Source: Chitinophaga polysaccharea (lineage in GTDB: Bacteria > Bacteroidota > Bacteroidia > Chitinophagales > Chitinophagaceae). Taken from it: a DNA stretch of 64,000 bases. The notes beneath the pieces were generated by a model, which worked only from the letters and a program-made list of their open reading frames with translations, was not told where the DNA came from and searched no databases. The position numbers were made by a program, and so were the translations under genes. The stretch's first letter is position 1. Each line of letters begins with the position of its first letter. This document shows, piece after piece, positions 8,962-18,142 of this stretch. The stretch lies in NCBI RefSeq assembly GCF_902150045.1, contig NZ_CABFVU010000001.1, positions 682,001 to 746,000 on the forward strand. The letters are read 5' to 3'.

Positions 8962-10044
8962 TCAAAAATCAAGCGGCAGTACCATATTCATCACAATTGG
9001 CTCAAGCCTTTCCAGTGAAGCGCGTAACCGGGCTGTCATCTTTTCTTTTTCTTTTAGCCGGAAAAGCCATTGCCGTACAAAGTTTTCAGGAAGATAATAA
9101 TCTATAGTCAACCGCGCTCTGCGATCTGTTAGTCTTTCAATCGTATAGTAGTAAGCGTTATGCCGCTTCTCATCTGTTTCGCTGAACATCACATTCTGTT
9201 CAGGATTATAAGAAAAACTGCTGGTATACATCATCACTTCTTTGCCATTATCCAGCAGATGCCGGTGCCGGCTGCCAACACCAGGCAGGAAATGTTCCAC
9301 TTCATCTATCCCCTTCACTCCTATCTGCCATTGGTGCCTGAATTCAAAATGCACTACGGTATAGGTAAGTGTTTTAATATCGGTGTCAAACTCTTTCGAC
9401 ACGGAAATCATTTTCACCTTGTTATTAAGTTCTATTTGCGGGTCGGGATCAGGAGGCAGTGTATTCCGCAGTTCGCTTAAATGGGTGTAGTGAAAGGAGA
9501 TATCACCTGTTTCTGTTTGTTTGGTGGCAGCATCCCAGGTCATCCATTGCGCCAGCCCTGCGGGAGGCTCATCGCGCAGCAGGTTGTCTGTTACCAGCCA
9601 GTATTCATGTTGTTCAATATCGTTTTTAAGCAGCTGATGCGCCACGATCACGTCTTTCCCAATCAGCTTACTGAAATTTTTCACCTGGTAAGTAGTGAAC
9701 TCGCCATAATGGGAAATTACTTTCAGGGTAAGGTCTATAGCCGATACACAGGCTTTGCACTGGCAAATTTTACGGTGATTGTAATTAACAAGGTAACGGT
9801 GAAATTCGCGGAACATTTTTTCCACCTGCTTATACAGCTGGGCAAGATCAGGCGGGGATCCAAATTTATAGAATAAGATAGCGTCACCTTCCACTTCAGA
9901 CACTTCCAGGCCCGATTCGTTAGCATTGATCAGCAGTTCCAGCAGTTGCTGGATGATATGGCGGCTGTGCTCAATCTCTATCTCATTCACAAAACGGGTA
10001 AAGCCACTTATATCCGGAATAAAAAGCAGCCCTTGGTTTTCCAT
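8962..10044 (-). CDS. DUF2652 protein (nucleotide-cyclase-like N-terminus)
   Basis: A 360-residue cytosolic protein of the DUF2652 family. The N-terminus FIPDISGFTRFV and the segment SEVEGDAILFYKFG (about residues 50-65) resemble class III nucleotide cyclase folds. The full set of catalytic metal and base-binding residues is not evident, so cyclase activity should not be assumed. The C-terminal half (about residue 215 onwards) could be an SRPBCC-like ligand-binding domain, which fits the usual description of the family. It is a single gene on the minus strand, directly downstream of the galactoside locus. Its first codons form one arm of a large inverted repeat (10023-10091), which suggests control of its expression by RNA structure. 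Confidence 0.75.
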   Translation of the reverse strand: MENQGLLFIPDISGFTRFVNEIEIEHSRHIIQQLLELLINANESGLEVSEVEGDAILFYKFGSPPDLAQLYKQVEKMFREFHRYLVNYNHRKICQCKACVSAIDLTLKVISHYGEFTTYQVKNFSKLIGKDVIVAHQLLKNDIEQHEYWLVTDNLLRDEPPAGLAQWMTWDAATKQTETGDISFHYTHLSELRNTLPPDPDPQIELNNKVKMISVSKEFDTDIKTLTYTVVHFEFRHQWQIGVKGIDEVEHFLPGVGSRHRHLLDNGKEVMMYTSSFSYNPEQNVMFSETDEKRHNAYYYTIERLTDRRARLTIDYYLPENFVRQWLFRLKEKEKMTARLRASLERLEPIVMNMVLPLDF

Positions 10045-10091
10045 TTTTTTTATTAAAGTTAGATAAAAATGGAAAACAAAGGGCTGTCTTT
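10023..10091. repeat. Inverted repeat covering the DUF2652 start codon
   Basis: Arms of about 27 bp (10023-10049 and 10065-10091) are near-complementary and separated by 15 nt. The left arm contains the DUF2652 start codon and first codons. The right arm reads on the plus strand as a second ATG followed by almost the same codons (MENKGL against MENQGL). On the minus-strand RNA the hairpin would hide the start codon and end in a short T run, so it could act as a translational lock or as a terminator for the glycosidase gene upstream. Confidence 0.8.
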
Positions 10092-10106
10092 CGGGGCAAT
10101 GATGCT

Positions 10107-12104
10107 TTATTTCTTCTCCAGGCGGAGAATTATGGCGTCGGCCCCGGCTACCTTGAAATGGAACCCACCCTTTTCTGTGGATGTTTTACCGGAGAATAAT
10201 TCTTTACAGCGATATTCACCCTTAGCCAGTCCCAGTTTCTCCCAGCCGGCTTCAAAGGTAGTTGCCTCTTTGTTATAGTTCAGCACGGCAATATAGGTAT
10301 AACGGCCACTGTTATGCACAAACAGGCTGGAAGGCGTATCTCCGCTATGATGATCTGCCGGCACAAAGCCATTGGGTAGCTGTGCTGCTTCCAGTACATC
10401 CCGGTTTTGCAGCAGTTGCTGTGCCACACTGGAAGCACTGCTGTATTCCGAATAGTCATCGCCGGTAATAACGGTACCCGTAACGATAGCCGAAGTGAGG
10501 CGGGCCCTGTTTTCACCGGGTGTTGCACCGGCAAACACTACATGGTCAGCATCCGTAAAATCGTATACTTTATTTTGCCACCAGCCCAAACTTGTAGCGT
10601 TGAGGGTATAGGCGGTTTCGCCGATATTTTTAAACGCATCGCAGGCAATGCGGCGCATATGCACATACCGGCCGGTGGCCAGGCTGGGCGAAATTGCAGC
10701 ATATACCAGCATCTTTCCGTCCATCTGGTCTACCAGGAACTCCATTCCTTTGCGGAAAGCCTGCATGCCTGTATGCACGGAAGGATCATAATAAGTATCT
10801 GCCTCTATTGCCGCATGCCCGATAAAATCTATTTTGATCATTTCAAAACCGGTTTCCTTAAAGCGGTTGATAAGGTAAGCGATGCGTTCGCGGGTAGCGG
10901 GATGCGTGGGGTCCATGGCACGGGCGCCATCAAAATCGTGGTATTGTCCGTTTACTTTTGTCCATGTTTCCTCATAATTGTAATGGCTGCCTTCCACGGT
11001 GCGGGAGGATTTTGACCAGTCTACAAACGGGGCCCAGTAAATACCGGGTTTGCATCCGCGCTGCTTGCAATAGTCCACAAATGCTTTGAGCTGGCTGAAA
11101 TCGCCGGTCATACCGCCTTTGGTCATGTTGTCCCAGTAGGAGTCGAGATCAATGTAAATGCTGCCGTCTTTACCACGGAATGTTTTACAGGAGTCCGCGA
11201 AAAAGTCGACCACCTGTTTGGCTTTGGCAAGGTTCAGTTTTGTTTGCATACTGCCCCAGCTGTTCCATCCCAGGGGTTTGGCGCCCGTCCATTCAAAAAT
11301 ATAACGTGGCTCTGCCAGGCGGTTGGCGCTGCCATATTGTTCCATGCCTTTACGCCAGTTGGCGGTGGGCAGTACAAAGATCTTCGGTGAGCTGCACAGG
11401 GTATCGCCCTGCGTAACGATCCCATGTTGTATTTTATCGCGGGTGATAAGGCTGTCTGTCCAACCGGCTACCACGGAAACGTGGGTATTTTCCACCTTTA
11501 CGCCGGTTTTCCAATCGTTATGCTCTACCGATCCCAGTATAAATCCTGCATTGGTGGTGCTATCGTACAAGGCGGTTACCTCAGAGCTGGTAAATGCAGG
11601 GCCTTGCTGATCCGCCACCCGGTATTTGATCCAGGCGTCATTATCGAACGGGGCTACTACACCGCTGGTATACAACGCGGCTTCCCCTGTTAAAGGGCTC
11701 ATGGCGCGGGAGCGCGCTCCTTTGCCCTGCAGGGTTAGCGAGGTATAAAAGCCTTCTTTCCCGTTATAAACATAAAATACCTGTTGTTTTTTTATGCCGT
11801 TACCGGCAGATGTGATCACATAACGGGTCCCATCTTTTATGCGGGAGCTGGCAAAAGTGCGCAGTACAGGAAGGGTATCCGGCTTACCGGCATCTTCATA
11901 AAAAGCAAACGCATTACGGATCACCGCTTTTTTCCCCGTCCACACGGTATAAGTGCCTTTATGTAGATCGTAGGCAATATGGTTGTTTTTCCCAAAGGGA
12001 ATATTTTTTACATGAGCCGCCTGTTGGGCGTACAGCGGTGTTAACAGGCAAAGCATTCCTGTAACAGGTAAAAGGTTCCTGAACCAGATCAGCGCATTAT
12101 TCAT
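10107..12104 (-). CDS. Secreted clan GH-D glycoside hydrolase (alpha-galactosidase-like, GH27/GH36 type)
   Basis: A 665-residue secreted enzyme. The signal peptide ends near LLTPLYAQ. After an N-terminal beta domain, the catalytic barrel starts with KPLGWNSWGSM near residue 275. It has YIDLDSYWDN, GCKPGIYWAPFVDW and the probable nucleophile region FEMIKIDFIGH, and ends in a C-terminal beta domain. These match retaining clan GH-D enzymes, mostly alpha-galactosidases. The start at 12104 overlaps the symporter stop as ATGA and gives the signal peptide; a longer in-frame start lies inside the symporter gene. It is the last gene of the gntR-symporter-glycosidase unit. Subfamily and exact linkage specificity cannot be fixed by eye. 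Confidence 0.8.
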   Translation of the reverse strand: MNNALIWFRNLLPVTGMLCLLTPLYAQQAAHVKNIPFGKNNHIAYDLHKGTYTVWTGKKAVIRNAFAFYEDAGKPDTLPVLRTFASSRIKDGTRYVITSAGNGIKKQQVFYVYNGKEGFYTSLTLQGKGARSRAMSPLTGEAALYTSGVVAPFDNDAWIKYRVADQQGPAFTSSEVTALYDSTTNAGFILGSVEHNDWKTGVKVENTHVSVVAGWTDSLITRDKIQHGIVTQGDTLCSSPKIFVLPTANWRKGMEQYGSANRLAEPRYIFEWTGAKPLGWNSWGSMQTKLNLAKAKQVVDFFADSCKTFRGKDGSIYIDLDSYWDNMTKGGMTGDFSQLKAFVDYCKQRGCKPGIYWAPFVDWSKSSRTVEGSHYNYEETWTKVNGQYHDFDGARAMDPTHPATRERIAYLINRFKETGFEMIKIDFIGHAAIEADTYYDPSVHTGMQAFRKGMEFLVDQMDGKMLVYAAISPSLATGRYVHMRRIACDAFKNIGETAYTLNATSLGWWQNKVYDFTDADHVVFAGATPGENRARLTSAIVTGTVITGDDYSEYSSASSVAQQLLQNRDVLEAAQLPNGFVPADHHSGDTPSSLFVHNSGRYTYIAVLNYNKEATTFEAGWEKLGLAKGEYRCKELFSGKTSTEKGGFHFKVAGADAIILRLEKK

Positions 12105-13699
12105 TTTGCAAGTCCTAGTGGTGAAAAGATGATAAATAACAATACCATTAGTATCAGTAAAGCAACGCTGTACCAGTGCCGGTGCTTCCACGGCTCTACA
12201 GATACTACGGGGATCACCGCTGGCTGGTAAGGTACTGCCATTGGTTTTATTTTGCCGATGATCAGCATCAGCAGTGCTGTTACCACAAATGTGATGGCCA
12301 GCAGGTGCAGGTAATGGATGCCTGTATCAAACACCCATTGCAGTAACACATTCATGGCCAGAAAAAATACCAGTCCGGCTTTGGCCGCTACCGGCGGCAC
12401 ATACCGGGTAGCCATACCTACTACCATGATGGTAAAAATAGGGATGCTGAAAAATCCTGCCAGCATCTGTATATAATTATAAAATCCGCCTTTGAACAAC
12501 ATGATAAAGGGCGCTATGATAATACCGGACATCAATACCAATACCTGGAACAGGCGGGTACGGCTGATCAGTTCCTTATCGGACACGCTGCCTTTACGGG
12601 CTATCATAAAGGGCTTATACAGGTTCATGGTGAACAGGGTGCCCACGCTGTTCAGCCCTGCATTAAAAGTGCTGAGTGCTGCGCCAAAAACGATGGCGGC
12701 AATTAAACCGGTGTATACCGGCGGCAGCACATCGGCGGCCATCCTTGGAAATATTTCCGCCGTTGCCTGGGGATGAATGTACAGGTGCACCGCAATAAGG
12801 CCGGGAATATTGAGCATAAGCGGCGATAACAGTTTACACAAACATGCCAGCGCAATTCCTTTCTGGCTCTGCTCCAGGTTCACTGAGCCCAGTGCCTGCT
12901 GTACAATGAACTGCTCCATGCCCCAATAGTAAATATTCACCAGCAGCATACCGGTGAAAATAGTGCTGAAAGGTACTGCATCGTGCACTGATCCGATAGC
13001 ATTCAGGTGATCTGTATGACTTCCCAATACCGTAAGCAGGCCTGTTTCCGCATCGCCATGCCCCAGGTATTTAAACCCGAAATAAGGCAGCAGCAGTCCG
13101 CCTATGATCATACCGGCGCCCAGCAACGTATCTGAAATGCTGATCACCTTTAAGCCGCCCAGCACGTTATAAAAAAAGCCGGTGATGCCTATGAGGCAGG
13201 CCAGCATCCAGATAGTGGACCAGTAGCTGAGATGCAGCAGCTCATTCAGGTGAAAAATGCCGTTGAATGCCACTGCCCCGCCATACAACACAGCCGGGAT
13301 CAGGTTCACCAGGTAACTGAGCAGGAAAATAACAGATACAATCTTCTTGGTACCGCTGTCGTATCTAACCTCCAGAAAATCGGGCGTGGTAACGGCCCCG
13401 ATGCGGAGATAAATGGGCATCAGGAATTCACTCACCAGCAGCATGGCAAATACTGAAGTAACTCCCCATGACATAATAGACATGTTGTTGATAAAAACAG
13501 ATTCGTTTTCACCAATAAACTGGTTGGCGCTGATGTTTGTCATAATGAGCGCACCGCCTATTACCAGCCAGTTTAAACTGCGGCTGCCGAGAAATACGTC
13601 GGCCGCAGTTTTCAACTGGTGCCTTCTTGTAATGTACCACGACAATACCGTCATGAGCACTACAAAAAATGCAAAGCTTATAATAGTAGAAAGAGGCAT
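12101..13699 (-). CDS. Sodium/solute symporter (SSS family), probably sugar
   Basis: A 532-residue inner-membrane protein with about fourteen hydrophobic segments. It belongs to the sodium:solute symporter (SLC5-like) family. The N-terminal ADVFLGSRSLNWLVIGGALI, NISANQFIGENES and the central AAIVFGAALSTFNAGLNSV segments are typical of sodium/sugar members. The gene lies between the GntR regulator (12 nt upstream) and a secreted glycosidase (4-nt overlap). It therefore probably imports the galactose or galactoside released in the periplasm, with sodium as driving ion. The family is sure; the sugar is inferred from the locus. Confidence 0.88.
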   Translation of the reverse strand: MPLSTIISFAFFVVLMTVLSWYITRRHQLKTAADVFLGSRSLNWLVIGGALIMTNISANQFIGENESVFINNMSIMSWGVTSVFAMLLVSEFLMPIYLRIGAVTTPDFLEVRYDSGTKKIVSVIFLLSYLVNLIPAVLYGGAVAFNGIFHLNELLHLSYWSTIWMLACLIGITGFFYNVLGGLKVISISDTLLGAGMIIGGLLLPYFGFKYLGHGDAETGLLTVLGSHTDHLNAIGSVHDAVPFSTIFTGMLLVNIYYWGMEQFIVQQALGSVNLEQSQKGIALACLCKLLSPLMLNIPGLIAVHLYIHPQATAEIFPRMAADVLPPVYTGLIAAIVFGAALSTFNAGLNSVGTLFTMNLYKPFMIARKGSVSDKELISRTRLFQVLVLMSGIIIAPFIMLFKGGFYNYIQMLAGFFSIPIFTIMVVGMATRYVPPVAAKAGLVFFLAMNVLLQWVFDTGIHYLHLLAITFVVTALLMLIIGKIKPMAVPYQPAVIPVVSVEPWKHRHWYSVALLILMVLLFIIFSPLGLAK

Positions 13700-13711
13700 T
13701 AATAATTACAG

Positions 13712-14728
13712 TTACAAAGATTTTCTTCTTATCAGTACAGTAGGCAGTGTTTCCTGGATCTTTTCCCTGTTCAGCACGAAAGCGGCTGCCTTTTCCGCCA
13801 TCAGTTTAAAGTCGGTGGAATAAGTAGTGATGCCGTTACAGATAATTTCTTTCACCACATCATCATTATGGGATAGAATGCCTACGTCTTTGCCCAGTGT
13901 CAGTTTCTTTTCCACGCAATCTTTCAGGATGGCCCACAGTTCCGTATTATTGATGGTATAATATACTTTCCCTTTGACAACGGTGCCGGGCTCATACTCC
14001 GTTTTAATTACCCCGTTGATCCTATGATCCTTTATGAAACGTTTAAACGCTTTCAGTATTTCTATGGGCGTATCGGTAGATGGCCGGTAGTAAAAGATCA
14101 TTTCATCGAACTGCCGGATGGTATCTGCCAGCGTGGAAAAAGCCCGGTAGGAAGATTCCCCGAACTCCTGCACAATGTAAGAGCAGTCTGTTTGCAACGG
14201 CTCGTACCGGTCAATCATCAGGAACTTATCCATTGGCAGGCCTTTCAGTATCTCCGCTGTTCTGGGATGCGGGATAGGCGCCACCACGTACATCCCGTAA
14301 CGGCCTTTTACAGACGCTACGATGCTTTCAAATACCTCGATGTTGTTATGATGAAAGAATACATCCAGCTGGATATTTCCACCAATATTAGCCCGGAAGG
14401 TTTTATAAAATGTTTCCTGGAAGGTATCGAATGCAAACAGCAGCAGCGCTACTTTCAGCTGTTGCCCTGTATCATCGCTGCTTACAAAAAACCCTTTCCT
14501 GTTCTGTGAGGCAACAATGCCTCTTTCCACCAGTTCCTTATAGCCTTTGGCAATAGTTTCCCTTGCAAAACCAAGTTCCCCGATCAGGTTATTCACAGAA
14601 GGCAGGGAATCGCCTCTCGATAACAGTTTCGAGTTAATGGCATTAATAATTCCCTGAACAAACTGTTCGTGTTTGGAGAGGCCTGGAATGCCATCCAGTT
14701 CATGTATCTGTTCGTATACGTCCTGCAT
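13712..14728 (-). CDS. GntR-type transcriptional regulator with sugar-sensor domain
   Basis: A 338-residue regulator. The N-terminal winged helix (about residues 15-85) has the GntR pattern, with SRGDSLPSVNNLIGELGFAR and ETIAKGYKELVERG. The remainder resembles the LacI/periplasmic-binding fold used as a ligand sensor in AraR-like proteins, ending in a typical VLIRRKSL. It is expected to bind DNA as a dimer and respond to a sugar. It sits inside the galactoside locus, followed by the symporter and the second glycosidase. A putative operator just upstream (14744-14764) is shared with the SusC promoter, pointing to autoregulation and to control of the SusCD operon. Confidence 0.88.
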   Translation of the reverse strand: MQDVYEQIHELDGIPGLSKHEQFVQGIINAINSKLLSRGDSLPSVNNLIGELGFARETIAKGYKELVERGIVASQNRKGFFVSSDDTGQQLKVALLLFAFDTFQETFYKTFRANIGGNIQLDVFFHHNNIEVFESIVASVKGRYGMYVVAPIPHPRTAEILKGLPMDKFLMIDRYEPLQTDCSYIVQEFGESSYRAFSTLADTIRQFDEMIFYYRPSTDTPIEILKAFKRFIKDHRINGVIKTEYEPGTVVKGKVYYTINNTELWAILKDCVEKKLTLGKDVGILSHNDDVVKEIICNGITTYSTDFKLMAEKAAAFVLNREKIQETLPTVLIRRKSL

Positions 14729-14743
14729 GTAAGGAAAAATTGA

Positions 14744-14792
14744 CTGTACTATACTATCCTACTAAGCTATTGTGTTTTTTCCATACCTGCAA
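14744..14792 (-). promoter_or_regulatory. Putative gntR promoter with operator shared with the SusC promoter
   Basis: Read on the minus strand there is a -33-like TTG (14790-14792), a 20-nt spacer, and a -7-like TAGCTTAG (14762-14769; the consensus is TAnnTTTG, so this is imperfect). Directly after it comes TAGGATAGTATAGTACAG, ending at 14744. The SusC promoter has TAGAATAGTATAG plus ATAGTACAG at the same distance after its -7 box. The sequence includes the palindrome GTAnnnTAC. Placement just after the -7 box fits a repressor. It overlaps the 3' end of galT. Confidence 0.65.
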
Positions 14793-15837
14793 CTGCCTGT
14801 GAATAATGTATCTCGGGGAGCGACTGTAACTTCTTCGCGGCCCATTCCGGCGTAATATCGCGCTGTGGACTGGCCAGCAGCTCATATCCTACCATGAATT
14901 TTTTCACGGTGGCAGAACGCAGCAGTGGCGGATAAAAATGCATATGCCAGTGCCATTCGGGATGATCTCCGGAATTTACGGGCGCCTGGTGCATACCGGC
15001 GGAGTAAGGGAAAGAGGTTTCAAAAAGATTATCATATTTAATGGTCAGTCTCTTTAAAATATCTGCCAGCGCATTTTTCTCCGCTTCATCAAACTGCAGC
15101 AGGTTGGTTACATGCCGTTTGCTGATGATCATCGTTTCAAATGGCCATACTGCCCAGAAAGGCACCAGTGCTATGAAGTGCTCATTTTCACAAACAATCC
15201 TCTCCTGTTTTTCCTGCTCCAGGGCAACATAGCTTTGCAAAAGGCTTTTGCCGGTAGCTTCGTAATATTTTTTCTGGTGAGATGTTTCTTTGATCAGTTC
15301 TGCCGGCAAATCGCTCGTTGCCCAGATCTGCCCGTGTGGATGGGGGTTACTGCAGCCCATGATATCCCCTTTGTTCTCAAAGATCTGGATATATTTTATG
15401 TCTTTGTCGGCAGACAGCTGGCGGTATTCATCCTGCCACAGCGTTATCACTTTCCGGATGTCGTCCACCTCCAGCAACGGCAGCGTAAGGTCATGCCGGG
15501 GTGAGAAACAGATCACGCGGCAGGTGCCTTTCACACCGCGTGCGTGCAGTAAGTTGTCGATAATATCTGCGCCGGCAGGCGTATCTGCCATCAGTGCGCC
15601 AAAGTCGTTGGTAAATGCATAAGGTGCTGTGTAAGCCGGGTTCAGATCCCCGCCCATCCTGCTGTTGCCCGGGCACAAATAGCATGCGGCATCATATTCC
15701 GGCAGCGGGTCTTTATTTATTTTTTCTACTTTACCCTGCCACGGTCTTTTTGTACGGTGTGGCGATACCAATACCCACTCGCCTGTCAGGATATTCAGAC
15801 GCTGATGTGGATGTTCTTCTAACTGGAAATTATTCAT
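14767..15837 (-). CDS. galT: Galactose-1-phosphate uridylyltransferase
   Basis: A 356-residue cytosolic enzyme of the Leloir pathway that exchanges UDP-glucose and galactose-1-phosphate for UDP-galactose and glucose-1-phosphate. Visible are the zinc-type cysteine pair in ACYLCPGNSR near residue 53, the active-site HIT motif in NPHPHGQIWA near residue 165, and HWHMHFYPPLLRS near residue 300. It lies 9 nt after the GH36 gene, and the locus explains its role: galactose freed by the alpha-galactosidases is fed to glycolysis. Galactokinase and epimerase genes are not in this window. The 3' end overlaps the proposed gntR promoter. Confidence 0.95.
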   Translation of the reverse strand: MNNFQLEEHPHQRLNILTGEWVLVSPHRTKRPWQGKVEKINKDPLPEYDAACYLCPGNSRMGGDLNPAYTAPYAFTNDFGALMADTPAGADIIDNLLHARGVKGTCRVICFSPRHDLTLPLLEVDDIRKVITLWQDEYRQLSADKDIKYIQIFENKGDIMGCSNPHPHGQIWATSDLPAELIKETSHQKKYYEATGKSLLQSYVALEQEKQERIVCENEHFIALVPFWAVWPFETMIISKRHVTNLLQFDEAEKNALADILKRLTIKYDNLFETSFPYSAGMHQAPVNSGDHPEWHWHMHFYPPLLRSATVKKFMVGYELLASPQRDITPEWAAKKLQSLPEIHYSQAVAGMEKTQ

Positions 15838-15846
15838 AGATGATGA

Positions 15847-18051
15847 TTAGGAAACTTCGCTGATCCGGATCACCACACTGGTTCTTTTAACATTCAGTTG
15901 TGGATTAAACCCGATATTCATTAAAAATTCGCCGGTAAATGTGTTGTTTCCCAGTATGGCTGATGCCTCACCGGGATATACATTGATTTCTTCCAGGCGG
16001 TATTTCTTTGCGGGGTCCAGGCCTTTTAAACGGATGGGGAATTTACTGCCTTCTCCATACCGGTAATTAACCAGGTAGTTGAACAGTACGCCGGAAGATT
16101 TCTTTTCATTCACATACATTACTGCCGCTACGCTGCCCTCGTGCGGGTCTGCCAGGCGGTATTGGTCGCCATGCCAGATCACCTCTTTCAAAGCATTATA
16201 ATTACTGATGGCCTCTTTGCAGAAAGCCAGCTCTTTCTCTTTTAAGTCCTTTACCACAATATCAAAGCCCAGCTTGCCCATCATGGCTACGTCTACCCTG
16301 AACTTGATCGGTTGCTTGCCCCAGTCTGTTACATGGTTGGCGCTGGTAATAGCGGGATAAAAATAAGAATTTTCCCATTGGATAAAAATCCGTTCCAGCG
16401 GATCAGTGTTATCGCTTGGCCAGTATTCGGTAAAATACTGCAGCGCGTTATAGTCTACCCGACCGCCCCCACCGGAGCAAAGCATCATGGGCACATGGGG
16501 ATATTTGGCGCGCACACGGGCCAGCACTTTGTACAGTCCTCTTACATATTCTACGTATAACTGCGACTGCTGCTGCTTTTGGTAAGCCGACCATGCGTTA
16601 TAGATCACCGCGTTGCAATCCCATTTGATATAAGATAGTTTGGGTGCTTTTATAAACAGGGAATCCACCACGCTGAAAACGAAGTCCTGCACCTTCGGGT
16701 TACTAAGGTCCAGCACCAGCTGGTGGCGGAAGTAATGTTCTTCCCTGCCTGGTTGTCGTAGTACCCAATCAGGGTGTTGGGAGCTCAATTCGCTTTTCGG
16801 GCTTATCATTTCCGGTTCTATCCAGATACCGAACTTTACGCCGGTGGCCTGCGCCATGCTATCAAGGGCCGCGATGCCGTTAGGCAGTTTTGTACGGTTC
16901 TCCTGCCAGTCGCCCAGCCCTTCGTGATCGCTGTTGCGCGGGAATTTATTTCCAAACCAGCCGTCATCCAGCAGAAACAGGTCCACGCCCAGGTCCCTGG
17001 TATCTTTCAGTAATCCTTTCAGTACATCTTCGTTGAAGTTAAAATAGGTGGCTTCCCAGTTGTTTAATAACGTGAGCCTGCCGCCCTTGCCATCCCGTAC
17101 TTTGTAATTCCTGGCCCAGCTTTGCAGTTTGCGGCTGGCCTCTCCTTTTCCTTTATCGGAGAAGGTGTACAGGAAAGGTGGCGTTTCAAAAGCGGTATTT
17201 GTTTTTAATATATAGGGAGATGCGTAATTATTGATCCCGGCTATGATACGTAAGTTATCCAGGTTGTCAAGTTCCAGGTCGATGCGGAAATTGCCGCTCC
17301 ATTCCATTAAGCCATACAACACACTGCCCTGGTCTTCCGTAGCCGGCTGCCCGAGCGATACCATGAATACCGGCGGCTGGAACAGGTTGGCGCGGGTACC
17401 CAGTTTGGAATCGAGGGTTTTAATGCCATGTGTGAGCGGGGTTTCTTCCGGCTGCATTTCTTTGGCCCAATCCCCGTGATATTGCCGGAGCCAGTACTTC
17501 GGGGCTTTGAGATAAAGATTAGCGGAGGCAAATTTCTGCAGGGTAACATTTCCTTTTTCCTGGTGCCTGATCACGGACCATTGCTCTATCACATCTTCCG
17601 CTTTGTATATTTTATAGTACAGGGTTACTTCAAAGGGGTATACAGGATCTTTCAGCAGGATGCTGGTCTCCTCTATGCCAGGTCCGCGGGATACTGTTTT
17701 ATGGTTTACATAACGGAGATCCAATCCATTGTTGCCATCTGTATGTGTAACTGCGATAGCGGGTTCCAGCAGGTTTTTTGTACCAGCGGCGGTATAGGCC
17801 GCGCCGGCTACTTCTGAGTAATCTTCCGTTTGTTTATAGGCCGATGGTACCTGGCTGTATTCTGCAGCATTGGATAGTTTTGTACCGAAATAGAGTGTAG
17901 ATAACTGCCCTTTGGGATCTACCTGTAATACCATGGCATTGTTCTTTGATTCCAGGGGTATAGTAACAGGTTTTACATCCTGTGCAGCGGCCTGCCCACA
18001 AGTTATTGCCAGTAACCAGCAGCTCCGTTTCAAATGAATGGATCGTATCAT
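15847..18051 (-). CDS. Alpha-galactosidase, GH36
   Basis: A 734-residue secreted enzyme with an N-terminal signal (LLAITCGQAAAQ). The order is typical of full-length GH36: a beta-supersandwich domain, a catalytic barrel and a C-terminal beta domain. The barrel contains LFLLDDGWFGNKFPR near residue 360, the nucleophile aspartate in YIKWDCNAVI near residue 476, and the acid/base aspartate in YWPSDNTDPLERI near residue 547. It should remove terminal alpha-galactosyl units from raffinose-family sugars, melibiose or galactomannan side chains. It lies downstream of SusD, separated by a strong hairpin (18091-18130), and 9 nt before galT. Confidence 0.93.
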   Translation of the reverse strand: MIRSIHLKRSCWLLAITCGQAAAQDVKPVTIPLESKNNAMVLQVDPKGQLSTLYFGTKLSNAAEYSQVPSAYKQTEDYSEVAGAAYTAAGTKNLLEPAIAVTHTDGNNGLDLRYVNHKTVSRGPGIEETSILLKDPVYPFEVTLYYKIYKAEDVIEQWSVIRHQEKGNVTLQKFASANLYLKAPKYWLRQYHGDWAKEMQPEETPLTHGIKTLDSKLGTRANLFQPPVFMVSLGQPATEDQGSVLYGLMEWSGNFRIDLELDNLDNLRIIAGINNYASPYILKTNTAFETPPFLYTFSDKGKGEASRKLQSWARNYKVRDGKGGRLTLLNNWEATYFNFNEDVLKGLLKDTRDLGVDLFLLDDGWFGNKFPRNSDHEGLGDWQENRTKLPNGIAALDSMAQATGVKFGIWIEPEMISPKSELSSQHPDWVLRQPGREEHYFRHQLVLDLSNPKVQDFVFSVVDSLFIKAPKLSYIKWDCNAVIYNAWSAYQKQQQSQLYVEYVRGLYKVLARVRAKYPHVPMMLCSGGGGRVDYNALQYFTEYWPSDNTDPLERIFIQWENSYFYPAITSANHVTDWGKQPIKFRVDVAMMGKLGFDIVVKDLKEKELAFCKEAISNYNALKEVIWHGDQYRLADPHEGSVAAVMYVNEKKSSGVLFNYLVNYRYGEGSKFPIRLKGLDPAKKYRLEEINVYPGEASAILGNNTFTGEFLMNIGFNPQLNVKRTSVVIRISEVS

Positions 18052-18090
18052 GAAAAAAATCTTTTTAAGCTAATTGCTACAGTAATATAT

Positions 18091-18130
18091 AAACAATACG
18101 GATAACGGTGTACCGTTATCCGTATTGTTT
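18091..18130. terminator. Strong intercistronic hairpin between susD and GH36
   Basis: A perfect 19-bp inverted repeat (18091-18109 with 18112-18130) with only 2 nt between the arms, located 12 nt after the SusD stop on the minus strand. The following minus-strand sequence is only moderately T-rich. Partial termination or 3'-end protection of the SusCD message is therefore as likely as full termination, and either would make SusCD more abundant than the enzymes. Confidence 0.75.
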
Positions 18131-18142
18131 TTAAAAAGAAGC

